Assembly: GCA_008729055.1 (NCBI GenBank)
Contig: SDUX01000001.1
Coordinates: forward strand, 3,263,206-3,327,205
Length of the DNA stretch: 64,000 nucleotides
Direction: 5' to 3'
Source: Pyropia haitanensis
Lineage: Eukaryota > Rhodophyta > Bangiophyceae > Bangiales > Bangiaceae
Below are positions 53,111 through 64,000 of this stretch, one piece after another. The notes beneath the pieces are model-generated. The model searched no databases, was not told the origin of the DNA, and saw only the letters and a program-made list of their open reading frames with translations. A program made the translations under genes and the position numbers. How positions within the stretch are numbered: the first letter of the stretch is position 1; the number at the start of each line of letters is the position of its first letter.

Positions 53111-56100
53111 GCCGGCGGTGCGGCGACCGTTACACCGAGCGCCCACCCTCTCCCCCCCCGATGGCCGCCCGCCCCTCCCGCGGCATTACCCCCTCGCTGT
53201 CCTACCCCTTCCGCTAGCGTCCGCGAGGAGACCTGGGCCCACGCACCTCTCGCGGCGTGGGCTGCAGACCAGTCGGGCACGCCGCCACAGCCGCTGCCGC
53301 CGCCACTGCCGCAGCCGCCACCGATGTCTCTGCGGCCGCCGCTGCAGGTGAAGACCACCACCGCCGCCTTGCGGGTGCACTTGCGCGGGACAATCAATCC
53401 CCTTTTGCGGGTCGACAATGACCCACAACCCAGAGGTCGGCCAGAGGGAGGCGGCAGCGGTGGCACGTAGACGGTGCCCGAGACAAGGGAATGGGGAAGG
53501 GCGGAAGTGAGCGCGGGGTACGCGCCGAGGTGGGTGAGAGGGTAGTGTGAAGAATGAGGTGCGGCGGGGTCAAAAGAGGGGGAGGAGGGGAAAGGGAGGG
53601 GGTGAGAAGGGTGGGATGGGGAGGGCGCGGGACAGGGAGGGGTGTGAAGAGGAGAAGAGACAGGGAAAGTGGGCCCGCAGGACCCATAAGACACGCAAGG
53701 CTCGAAGTAGGCGTCAGTATCATGGCCGCGTCGAATGTCTGCAGGCGCCCCCACACGGGGAGCCGCTCTCCACAGAGACGCGGAGTGGGCTCGCGGCGAC
53801 GGTGCAAGTAGCGGCAACGGAAACAGAGGCGGAGACGATGGCGACAGTGGCGGCAGAGACACCGGCGGTGGTGAGCCGCGAGAGGATAGTACACCTCGCC
53901 CGTCCCTGCACCTTCCCTCCTGGCCCTTGCCCCATCCTGCCTCCTTCCCCTCTCCCACTCCCCCTCCGTCCCACCCCAGCTTACCGCCAAGAGTGGCCTC
54001 GCCAAGTGAACGGCCCACGTCATGCACCGCTGCCTTCGATCCCGCCGCACGCGTCCAGGCGGGACGGACAGTGCAGCGCACAAAGCAGAGGGAGGGGTGA
54101 AGTAGAAGGGTGGGAGTGGTGGGACAGAGCCCGTGGCGAGCAGGCGAGGGAAAGGCAGTGGAGAGGCGCACGAGAGGGGGTGGGAGGCGGGGGGGCAGGA
54201 TGGCAAGGGCGGGATGGGGGAGGATTCGGGGCGGTCGGCTTGCACTGGGACGACCCAAGGTGGGGAGAGACGTGCAAGCGACCACTTGCACCGCTGCATT
54301 CTCGATTCTCACGAAATGAGGGGTGCCAATTATTGAGTGCGACTCAATGTGCTGACCACCAACCGGCGACTGCGTGTGGTACCGGTGATGAAGTGGAATC
54401 TATCGTGTGAAGAGGAAAAAGCGTCGTAACACAATCCTATGGTGGTATATTTGAGAAAATCATGTATTCTTTTACCCCGCTAGTTTCGAAACGGGGTGCT
54501 GTGCACGCGGGCGGCGCGGCGCGCGGCGCGCCGCGGCCGTCGTGGCCTTGCCGGTCGGCGGCCGCCGCCGCCAGCGGCCTGGCGCCACCCACGCAATAAA
54601 AAAAAAATCCGACACGCCGCCCCCGTGCCCCGCCGACCCGTCGCGGCGGGGTGCACGCCGTGACCGTGGGTGGCCGACCGTTTGTGTTCGTTTTCTCTGT
54701 CTTTTTTTGTTTTTGCAAGCAGCCGTGCCCGCCCCACCCCGCACGCCGCACCAGGCCGGCGCACGCTCCCGCAAGCGGCGGGAACCACCGGCGCGCCGCC
54801 ACCCCCCGGCGGCAGCCCCACAGCACGCGCGGCGTCCCCCCCCCCCCGCCGCGGCGGTCCATCGCGGCCGCCGCCGTCGTCTGGCGCTCGCGGCGGCCGT
54901 GGCGGGCGCCCGCGCGCCGACCACGGGCGGCAGCCGCACGCGCGCCGCGGGCGGCGCGGGCGGGCGGCCGCCGGCGGGCGCTCCCGCCATCCGCGCCGCG
55001 CCGCCGCGACCGCGCGCCGCGCGGCGCGTCGACGCGATACCCAACCGTCTGCCGCCGGCCGCGCGGCTCCCGTCGCCGCGGGGCACCGCGCCGCCCCCGC
55101 GCTCCCCGCGCAAGCGTGCGGGCACACGCACCCCGCCGCGCGCGCCGGCGGGCTCATTCCCCGACGGCCCGCCGCTGCACGCTGTGGCGCTCTTCTACGG
55201 CCCCGCCTGCTGGCTGCTCCGTCTATATGTACCCCCCTCCCCCCCGCCCGCGTCGGCGGGCGCGGTTTCCACCGACCGGCTGTTATCGGCTGTCGGCCAC
55301 CCGGCCGTGGTCGCTGCGGCCGCCCGTCGTGGCGCCCGATGGCACTGCCGTCGCCGCCACCGGTCTGGGCCGCTGTCACCGGCGGTGCCGCCCGTCGCCG
55401 ACGGCGTTGCGTGTGGATGCCGCTGCGTCGGTCGCGGATGCTGCCGCCACCGCCGTTGTCGTCCTTGGCGGTGCCACCGCGACCGGCAGCGCCCGTCTTG
55501 TACGCGCTGGCTGTACCGGCGCGGGTGTGTCCTTCTCGTGTGGTGCTTCCCCCCATCGCAATGGTAGGGCTCCTTTTGGCTGTGCTTGCCAACTTTTTGA
55601 TCGTTGCTCTTTGTTCTGGTCTTTGTTGACGTGTGCTTGTTATGTCCCCCCCCCGCCGCCCGTGAGAGACGTTTTGGTGAGTCCCTGCCACCGGTCCGAG
55701 GTCTTTTCGCGGACCACCATTTCCAATCTCGCTCCACCCCCCGCCCGCTGCTGTTCCGCTATGGTTGGGAGAGGGCGAGAGGACGGGCTAGGGTGGACGG
55801 CGTCCGCGCCGCTCGCCGCGCGGTAGCGGCGCACGGGGCGGCGCAGGGGGGCTAGCTCTCACGCGCTCGCCCCCTCTCCCGCCCCACGCGCTAGCGGCGG
55901 CGTCGCCGCGCTTTGACTCTGCAATGGCGGGTACTGTTTTGGGTGGGGTGCTCGATCTCCTTTGGGACGGGCGTTGCGACCGTAGAGCGTAATCCCGTGT
56001 CTGTGCTGCTGACTTTACCGTCCTCTTTGCTGGTCGTGGCTGTGTGTGCCTTGTCGGTTTGTGATCTTTCCCTTTTCAGTTTGCAGTCGCTGTGAGCTGT

Positions 56101-56700
56101 GCCGTCGATTGCTTGCGCCTCCCGGCCGTTGACCACTGTACCCACCCGCTACGACTGATACGCTATCCGCCGCTGCCGACGTCCCCCCCGTCTCATCCTT
56201 GGTTTGCCGCCGGCGCCTGCTTGAGGTGTTGACGGACGTCCACGGCGGCAAGACACGGCGGGGGGAGCTGTTGCCGCGGGAGACCCCGATGGCTATTGCT
56301 TGTGCAGGGGGGGAGCGCCACCCGTCGCCACCCGCGTTGGCGGTGAGCGCCGCGGCGGCCACGGTGCGCGTCCGTGGCTCGTCCCGGCGACGGCGGTGGC
56401 CGCCCCTGCCGCGGGCGGTCGCGGCGTTGGCGCTCCCTAGTGGCGGCGGCGGCTGCGCGGCGGCGGTGCGAGGGCGGTGTGGTGTCGCCGTCGGCCGGCT
56501 TTGATGGTGCGCGCGGCGTCGCGTTGTGGCGGCTCCGCCCGCGCGCCTGCCGCCCGTGTGGACGGCAGTTGGCAGCGGGGCGTAACCGTTGGGCCGCCGC
56601 CCTGTTGTTGACCTTGGTGGCGGGCGGTGCTGTCGGGCGCCGCCAGTATTCTTTGGGGGGTGGGCGGTGGGGACCCCGGCGGGAGGCCGCGGCCGTCTGA
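53111..56700. other. No supported gene
   Basis: GC-rich, with G/A-rich (53460-54250) and T-rich (54670-54720) tracts. A minus-strand frame around 53160-53460 (RKCTRKAAVVVFTCSGG) is unbiased enough to notice but has no motif or splice partner that I could confirm. Confidence 0.4.
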
Positions 56701-57990
56701 CAGGCAGAGGGGCAGCGCGCACTGCGGGTGGTGGCGGGGAGCGCCGCCCCGTTGACACGGCGGCGGTGTTTTGCTTGAGCATGAGATGGTGAGCGGCGGC
56801 GTCAAGATATACACGGGAGGTGCCCAACGGTGGCAACGTTGGCGGGTGCCGTTGGACTGGCGGTGCGTCGCCACCGGCGTCGTCTTGTGACGGCAGTAGA
56901 TGGCAGTGACGGCGGTGGGCGAGTGGCCACCACTGCCGGCTTTGGCGGCGCGCGTCACCATGGCGGCGCGCCGGCTTTTTGCAGTTCATGGCCAAGTGGA
57001 CCCGAACTGGCAAGGCAGGCACCGCGGGCACACGTTACCGGAGCTGCTTTCTTGTGCCGCGCGCCGTTGGTTGGGGGGTGACGCTTGACGGTCGTCGAGC
57101 GGTCCCACTGTTGGCGACGCGGCGGCGGCGGTGGGCGGCTTCTGGCGTTGGTGGCGAGCAGTCGCTGCTTGACGGGTGCGTCGCACTCGCCGCCGGCGTT
57201 GGCGGCGGGCGGCTCCTCCGAGACTGGGAAGTGGCGGTCACTGCCTGCGCTGATGGCGCCCGTCTGCTGTCGTTGGCGGGGGTCGGCGCTTCTCGCCGCC
57301 GGCTGCGGCGGCGGCCGGCTGTGTGCGGTGGCTGAGCGGTTGCGCGTGGTGTCGGTGCTGTCGCTCGGAGGTGTTTGCTTGGCAGGGGGGCGGCGCTCGC
57401 CGCCGGCATTGGCGGTGGGCACCTGCAGGCGCTGGTGGGGGGTGCGGCGCTTGTATTGAGCGTTGACGGCGGGCACCCTCTTTTTTGCCGTTTGTGTAAG
57501 GTGGCCGGCACCGCCGGCTCTGGCCGCTAGCGCTGCTGGGGACGGCGTGCGAGTGGGTGGCTGTTGCTGCCGTCGTTGGCGGCGGGTGGCTGGTGGCGGC
57601 AGCGGGGGCATCCCACGCGCCGCCAGCTGTGTTGACGCGCCTCACTTGGCGATGCCACCGGGAGGCTGCTGTCTTGTGTGTGGGCTGTGCTTCCAATGGC
57701 AGCGCTGGCGGCGGGCGGCCGCTGGCGGCGGTCGGCCGGCGGCGCTCGCGGCTCGAGTTCCCGTCAGGCGGCTCGTGGCGTTGTCAGCACGCCACCGCTG
57801 CTTCGGGTGAGTGTGACCGTTGACGCCGTAGGCAGGTGGCTGATGGCTCTGCCTGGGAGGTGGTGCTCAACTTTGCTGGTGGGGTCGGGTGGCTGCTGCC
57901 GTTGGCTGGGGGGGTGGCGCTGTTCGTCGGTGCTGGCGGCGGGGGGCTGCACGCGATGGTGAGGACGTTGCGCTCGCTGCTGGCGAGGGC
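56700..57990. repeat. Diverged minisatellite, western block
   Basis: Copies of a core like CTCGCCGCCGGCGTTGGCGG followed by CGGGCGGCTGCTGGCG recur irregularly (for example at 57187 and 57400), with TGGCGCT and GTGACGCTTG links. The same core fills 60.2-64 kb. No long frame is maintained. Confidence 0.7.
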
Positions 57991-60200
57991 AGCGCGTGAC
58001 TGCTGGCATTGGCGATGGGGTGGCGCTTGCCGTCGCCACCGCCGTGACCGAGCTAATGTACGTGGACAAGGCGACGGCGTCGGACGACGTGGCGGGTGTC
58101 GTCACGGCGGCGGTGTCGGAGGGCATGGCCGGCGTCACCGCGGCTGTCCAGGTGACGGCGCGCGGACACGCAGCGGCGGCAACGGCGGACGTGCTTGGCG
58201 GAGGCGCGGCGGTGACGGCGGCGACGGGTGACCACGGCGCGGCGGTGCTGGCGGCTGGCGCTGTGCCCTTCGTAGTGGGCGGCTTGGCGGTGGCGGGTCG
58301 GGGCGTTGTGGGCGGTGGTGGCGTCGTTGGGGGATGCTGCCCGCGTGGCGGGGCGATCCCGCGTTGTGGCCCGCCTCGCCACCGCCAGCTCTGCCCCCAC
58401 CGCGCCCCACGGCGCCGTCACGCCTGGCGTCGTCTTGGTGGCCGGCGCCGGCGGGACGGCGTCCGTGGCCAAGCGTGGCTACGCCGTGGCTGCGGCGGTA
58501 GCGACGACTGGCCGCGGCGCGACCGCGGTGGTGGTCGGCGAGGAGCCGGCCGCGCGTGCCGGGGTGGTGGCCAGGGGTGAGACGTTGGACGTGGGGGTGA
58601 CATCCCCCCCCGTCAGACTCTTCGCCATCCCCCGACTCGCCAGAGTCCGCGTTGATGTCGGCAGTGGGGAGGCGGCTCTTGGCACTGGGGTGCGATCCCC
58701 CGCTGCCGGCGCCGTCACGACTGTCAAGGCCGTCCGTGCGACCGCCCACGCCACCACCAGGTCGGCAAGTGGCGGCCACGCGGCGGCGGGGGCGGCGACG
58801 GCGGGCGGCGGCGTCGCAGCTGTGGCGGGCAACGGCGCGGCGGCCACGCAGGTCGGCTCTGTGGCGGCTGGCGGCGGTGGCATGAGCGGCGGATGGGGGA
58901 GTGGGGGAGGGCGCCTGGACGGGTTTGGGCGATTCTCCCCCGTCGACCCCCTCGCCGCCGCCAAGCGCTGCGCCATCTACCCCCATGCCTGCGGGGAGGC
59001 GACGGCCGCTGCTGGCGGAGTGGCGCCGACGGCAGCGGCCGCCGGCGGCGCGGCTGGGAAGGCGGCCGGTGGCGATCCAGCTGTGGCGGGCTGGCGGTCG
59101 GTCGGGGATGTCGGGGGCGACGGCAGCGGTGTCGTGGGCGCGGTAGGGATGGTGCTGGGTGGCGGGGGGTGGTCCTCCCTTGTCACTCTTCTCGCAGCCA
59201 CCGGCGGCACCACTGCTGCCACCAGCGCCGCCGCCCGTGCGGCGAGCTGTGGCGGTGCCGCGGTGCTGGTGACGTCCACGAGTGGAGACGCGGTGGCGGG
59301 CGCGAGAGGCGTCTCGTCGGCCGCGGTGGACCAGTCGGCAGCGACGGGACGCAGGCGGGGGGGTGCGAGTGGCGGTGCTTAGTGCGGCGGAAGGGTGGCT
59401 CGACGACGGGAAGCGATCCCCCTCCGCCGGCCCCCCCATGCCCGGCAGCGACGTGGCCGCCGCCTCCCACGCCGCCGCCGGGACGACTGGCATCAACGGC
59501 GCGGCGTCGGCGACCGCGGTGTTCTTGGACGGCGGTGCGCCGAGTGCGGGCGGCTGCGGCGACACGGCCGCGGTGTCGGCGACGCCTGGCGGAGTGTCGA
59601 TGACTGTGGTGGCCGCCGGCGCGCCGGTCGCGCAGGCCGTCTTGGTGGCGGCGGGTGGGGCGGGCGTCGGCGGAAGTGGGAGTGACGGAGGAGTGTGGCC
59701 TGACGGGGTGCGGGTCTTTCCCCCCGTCGGCCCCCTCGCCGCCACCAAGAGTGCCGTCGGCCTTCCCCACGGCAGCAGTGGGGTGGGGCGCGGCGGCGAC
59801 TGGGCAGGGATGGCGGAGCCGGCCGTCGGCGTCGCGATCGCGTCGGCGGCTGGCGGTGTGCCGGTCGCGGCAGGACTGCTGTCGGCGGGAGGCGTCGAGG
59901 GCGACGGTAGCAGGTCCATGGGCGGTGGGGGAGTAGTGCTTGGCGACAGGGGCTGTCCTCCTCCCGCCACCCTCCCCACGGTCATCGCCGCCGCCGCCAC
60001 TGCGCCCCACACCGGCGGCATGGCTACGCACGGTGCCGACATGCGCGCCGGACGGAGGTCCTGGCTCGGCGGCAGCAGCGGCCACCACTCTGAGCGGCGA
60101 CTGGGCGGCGACCGGCGGCCTCGTTGCGTAGGCCGCTGGCCGCGTCGCGGCGGACGCGGGCGGGCCGCCACCTGAAGGCGGCGGCCGGGTGGCCACTGTT
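57990..60200. repeat. Imperfect large repeats, about 0.7-0.8 kb
   Basis: Similar blocks recur, such as FSPVDPLAAAKRCA and FPPVGPLAATKSAV in the plus-strand translation (about 58928 and 59717). Gly/Val-rich GGGGVV/VVLGG and ATxGGxxAA segments follow at similar spacing. Long open frames exist on both strands. No domain is recognised, so coding is unproven. Confidence 0.45.
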
Positions 60201-63200
60201 GGCCGTCGGGGCCACGCTCGTCGCCCACGTTTTCGGCGGGTGGCTGCTGGCGTTGGCGGTGGGGTTGCGCTCGCTACTGGCTCTTTCCTGCGGTGGCTGT
60301 TGGCTGTTTCAGCGGGCGGCCGCTGTTTCACGTGGGGTTGACGCTTGCCGCAGTCGGTTTCGGCGGGTGGTTGCTTTCGTTCGTGCGGAGGTGCCGTTTG
60401 CCGCCGGCGTTGGGAGGTGGGCAACTTCCGCCGGCTTTGCTGTCGTGCTGCCGCTCGCATTTGCAGCGGGCCTCTGCTCGCGTCGGTGAGGAGGTGACGA
60501 TCGCCGCTACATCAGTCTTTGGGCGCGTGCTGGCGTTGGCAGTGGGTGGCCCCTGTTTGGCGGGTAGGCGCCGCCTGCCGCCGGCGTTGGCAGCAGGCCG
60601 CTGCTGGCGTCGGCATGGGGGCAGCACTTCCTGTCAGCGGTGGCGGCACGCGGCTGCTGGCGCTGGCTAAGTGTGGCGCCTGCCGTCCCTGCTGGCTCTG
60701 CGTGGTTGCTTTTGGTCAATTTAGTTGCGCTCGCCACCGGCGTTGCCGGCGGGCGGCTGTTGGCGCTCGCGCGGATGTGGCTTTCTTCGCCGGCGTTGGC
60801 AGCGAGCGGCTGCTGGCCGTCCTGATGCGGTAGCGGTGGCGGCGCGCGGCTGCTGGCGCTTGCTGGGTCAGGCGCTTGCCGTCCCTGTTGGCGCGGCGTG
60901 GTTGATTTTCGTCGAGTTGGTCGCGCTCGCCGCTGACTTTGCCGGCGGGCGGCTGTTGGCGCTCACGCGGATGTGGCTTTCTTCGCCGGCTTTGGTGGCG
61001 CGTGGCTGCTGACCGTCCTGATGGGGTAGCCGCTGCCGCCGGCATTTGCGGCGCGCGGCTGCTGGTGTCGGCAGGAGGGCGGGGATTGGCGTTGGTGCTG
61101 GCTGCGGGTGGCCGCGGAGTGGCGTCAGATTGACCCTGGTTGGTGTCGGGCTCGCTCGTCTTGCCACTGGCATTGGCGGAGCGTGGCCGCTTCTCAGCGG
61201 CAGGGATGCACTGTGTGGCATTTGAGTCGGTGCTCGCTGTCGGCTTGTGACGTCGTGTGGCCACTTTCTTGCTGTCGGAGTTGCGCTGTTTGGCGTGGGG
61301 CTGGCGGTCGCCGCAGGCTTGGATGACCTGCTCGTGCTGGCGTCAGCAGGGGTGTTTCTCTGTTCGCCGGCTCTGGCGACGGGTGGCTGCTGTCATCGGC
61401 GGGGGGGCGGCTCTTGCCGTCACGTTTGGCAGCAGGCACCAGCTTGGGTTGGCGAGGAGGTGGTTGATCGAGTCTGCGTGAGTGCCCGTCTGATGCTCTT
61501 TGGCGGGGTAGCGCCCGGCACGGGCTCTCGCCGGGCACGTGGAGGCGTTTTCAGCGCGTGAATGCTGCTTGGGGCGGGGGTGACGCTTGCCGCCTGCATG
61601 GGTGGCGAGGGCCTTCTGGAGCTCGCAGGGCGGTTTCGCTCGGCGTCGCTGTTGGTGGCGGGCGGCTGCTCGCGTTGGCGGAAGGTTGGCTCTTCTTGGC
61701 GGCGTTGCCGGCTGGCGGCGGCGGTGTGGCGCTTGTCGCCGACTCGACAGTTTTGACGGCCGCTGGTCGTCGCATGGCAGCGGGTGGCCGCTGTTTTGGC
61801 AAGCGGGTGGCGCTCCCTTTCGGCTCTGGCGACTGGCGGCTGATGGAGTTGGCTTGGAGGAGGCGCTTGCCGTCGCTATCGCCAAGGAGTGGCCGCTGCC
61901 CTTTGCCTGGAGCGTGCGCTCGACGCCGCCGTTGGTGGCAGGTGGCCACGGGGGTGACGCTCGCCGTCGGCGTTGTCGGAAGGCGGCTGCTGGCGTTCTC
62001 AGCACTCGGCCCCTGATTGGCGCGGGAGTCACGCTTGCCGCCGACAGGCGGCTGCTCGCGTTGGTGGTGGATGAAGCTTGCCGCCACCTGCTCTGTTGGG
62101 ACTGCTGCTGGGGTTTGGAGCGGACGGCCACTGTTTGGCAAACGCGCAGCGCTTGCCGCCGGCTGTAGCGGGCGGCGGCTGCGTGCGTTGATTTGGGGGT
62201 GACGCTTGTCGTCGCTGTTGGCGGCGGACGGCTGCTCTCAATTGTGTGAAGCTGGCGTTTGGTGCCGACGTCTGCTCCAGGAGGCTGCTACCATTGGTGG
62301 GATACTGACGGTTGGCGCCGGCGTTGGCGGTGGGCAGCTCCTCGCGTTGTGAGCGGGCAGTCGCTGTTTGGCGGGTCGGCGCCGCCTGGGGCCGGCGGTG
62401 GCAGTGGGCGCCCTCTCGCGCCCGCGCGGTGGTGACGTTTGACGCCGGCGTCGGCTGCAGACGGCTGCTGGCGTTGGTGGGGCTGTCGTGCTTGGCTGCT
62501 GTGTTGGCGGCTGGCGGACGCTGGCGTTGACGGGGGGGTGGCGCTCGCTGCTGGCGTTGGGGGTGACTTGCGGCTGGTGGTGACGGCGGGGTGGCGCTTG
62601 CCGCGAGCTTTGACGGCGTGCAGCTGCTCGCGTGAGCCGCGGGTGGCCGCTGCTTGGCGCGGGGGTGACGCTTGCTGCTGGGGGGTTGCGCTTGTCGTCG
62701 GTGATGACGGCAAGCGCCCGCTGGCGATGGCGGTGCGATGGCCCTTGACCGCGATGTTTGCCCCCAGTGGCTGCTGTTCGACTGGTGGGGGGCGCTCGCC
62801 ACCAGCGTTGGTAGCAGGCGGCTGCGAGCGTTGACGGGGCGGTGGCGCTTGTTGTTCACATTGGCATCGGGGAGCTTTTGGCGTTGGCGGTGCGGTGGCG
62901 CTTAGCGACCGGCTCGGCAGCTGGCGGCTGTTGGCGTGGGTGGATGATTGGCGTTTGCAGTCGCCTTTGGCGGCGAGCCGCTGCTGGCGTTGGCGGCTGG
63001 CGGCTACCAGCATAGGCGTGGAGGTGGCGCTCGCCGCCAACATCGGCGGCGGGCGGCTGCTAGGCTTGGCAGCGGGCGGCTGGTGGGGTTGGCTGCTGTG
63101 TGTCGCTTGCCGCGAGCATTGCTGTCGGGCGGCTGCCGCTGATGTGAGCGCGCGGCCGCTGTTTGTTGTCGGAGGGAAGCTCGCCGCCGGCGTTGGCGGC

Positions 63201-64000
63201 GGGCAGCTGGTGGCGTTGGCCGTGGGCTTGCGGTTGGCGTCACTGTTTGTGACAACTGCGTGCTGTTGTTATCTTGGGGGTGGCGCTTGGTGTCGCTGCT
63301 GATTGCAAGCGCTCGCTAGCGCTGGCGGAGGGGTGGCTCTGCGAGCCGGTTTGGGCGGCGAGCGGCAGCTGGCGTTGGCGGGGGTGTGACCCTTGGCGCC
63401 GGTTCAGGCGGCGGGCCGCAGCTGGTGTTGGCTTGGGCATTGCACTCGACGTTTCTGGTTGCAGCGGGCGGCTCGTAACGTCGGCTGATCGGTTGCCCTC
63501 GGTGTCCTTGTCGGTGGCCGTTAGTTGATGGCGGCGTCTGCTGGGTGGCACTGGGTGCCATTGTTTGCGTCCGCCCTCTTGGTTGCGTTGGCGGAGAGGT
63601 GGCGCTTGCTGCCGGTATTTTCGGCGGGCGAGTGCTGGCGTTGCGGCGGGCGGCCGATGTTTGACGTTGGGATGACGCTTGCCTCCAGTTTGACCGATGG
63701 GCGCCTCCTAGCGGTTGCGCTTGGTTGGTGCTTCCTGCCGGCGTCGCCAGTGGAGGACTTTTGGAGCTGGCGCGGGGTGACCCTTGCCGCTCGCGTCCGC
63801 GGCGGGCGGCGGCTACTGGCGGTGGTGGGGGGGTGGCGCCGACTGTCGGTGTTGGCGCCAGCCGGTTGCTGTTTTGCTGGCATGCGGCGCTCGCTGCCGG
63901 CGATCGTGGCAGGCGGCTCCTGGCGCTGGTGGGGGGTGGCGCTCGCTGCGGGCTTTGGCGGGAGGTAGCTGCTGGCGTCGACGGTGGGCTGCCGCTTTTG
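60200..64000. repeat. Diverged minisatellite field, core about 51 bp, to window end
   Basis: Units such as GGTGGCGCTTGCCGCCGGCG followed by TTGGCGGCGGGCGGCTGCTG recur with a core near 51 bp and optional 22-24-bp inserts (GGTGGCCGCTGTTTGGCG). A higher-order copy of 196 bp is visible: 60639-60834 and 60835-61030 share GCGGATGTGGCTTTCTTCGC and end GCTGA/GGCCGTCCTGATG. The array runs off the window. No frame is conserved. Confidence 0.8.

Noticed and set aside
58135..60228. Nearly 700-codon minus-strand open frame in the repeat field
   Set aside because: It lies in repeated, Gly/Pro/Arg-biased DNA with equally long plus-strand frames; no recognisable domain.

Overview
This is eukaryotic nuclear DNA of very high GC content. 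Three genes have spliceosomal introns with GT..AG ends. One host gene makes a plastid protein (the variable chain of ferredoxin:thioredoxin reductase) with a transit-peptide-like N-terminus, so the organism is photosynthetic. Extreme Ala/Gly/Pro-rich proteins, few short introns and this plastid gene fit a bangiophyte red alga such as Porphyra or Pyropia. That assignment is inference; another GC-rich alga cannot be excluded from sequence alone.

Layout. 0-18 kb is the gene-bearing part: a GRDP/DUF1399-like protein with C-terminal membrane segments (minus), a DEAH-family RNA helicase (minus, frame broken at C/G homopolymers), a Csm1/Pcs1-like coiled-coil protein (plus), a low-complexity basic protein (plus), PHF5A/Rds3 of the SF3b splicing complex (minus, two exons), FTR variable chain (minus), and an Ala-rich helical protein (plus). 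A perfect 64-bp palindrome with satellite copies of its flanking motif sits at 18.25 kb.

20.4-31.9 kb is a nested transposon site. A second GRDP-like gene on the minus strand (23068-31902) is split by a complete Ty3/gypsy chromovirus-type retrotransposon (23629-31000): two 864-bp LTRs with no difference found by eye, a 5-bp target duplication GCGAC, PBS, PPT, gag, and an intact pol ending in a chromodomain. Removing the element and one target copy restores the host reading frame exactly. Between the 5' LTR and gag lies an extra GC-rich open frame with two matrin/U1-type C2H2 zinc fingers, the most unusual item in the window. The 3' end of the split host gene also runs into a truncated PIF/Harbinger transposase, which faces a convergent SAP/Myb-type gene with one intron, the usual two-gene layout of that superfamily.

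34.9-42.7 kb holds a large modular cysteine-rich protein gene (minus) with in-frame TAG codons, and a three-exon secreted LPMO-like protein gene (plus). From about 43 kb to the window end I find no convincing gene. The sequence is degenerate triplet-type repeats (45.7-49.0 kb), other low-complexity DNA, and a diverged minisatellite field (about 56.7-64 kb) with higher-order duplication.

Functionally the host genes are unrelated housekeeping or secreted functions and form no operon. The coherent biology is the transposon nest: an apparently young and complete retroelement with an accessory zinc-finger frame has disrupted a gene already damaged by a DNA transposon.
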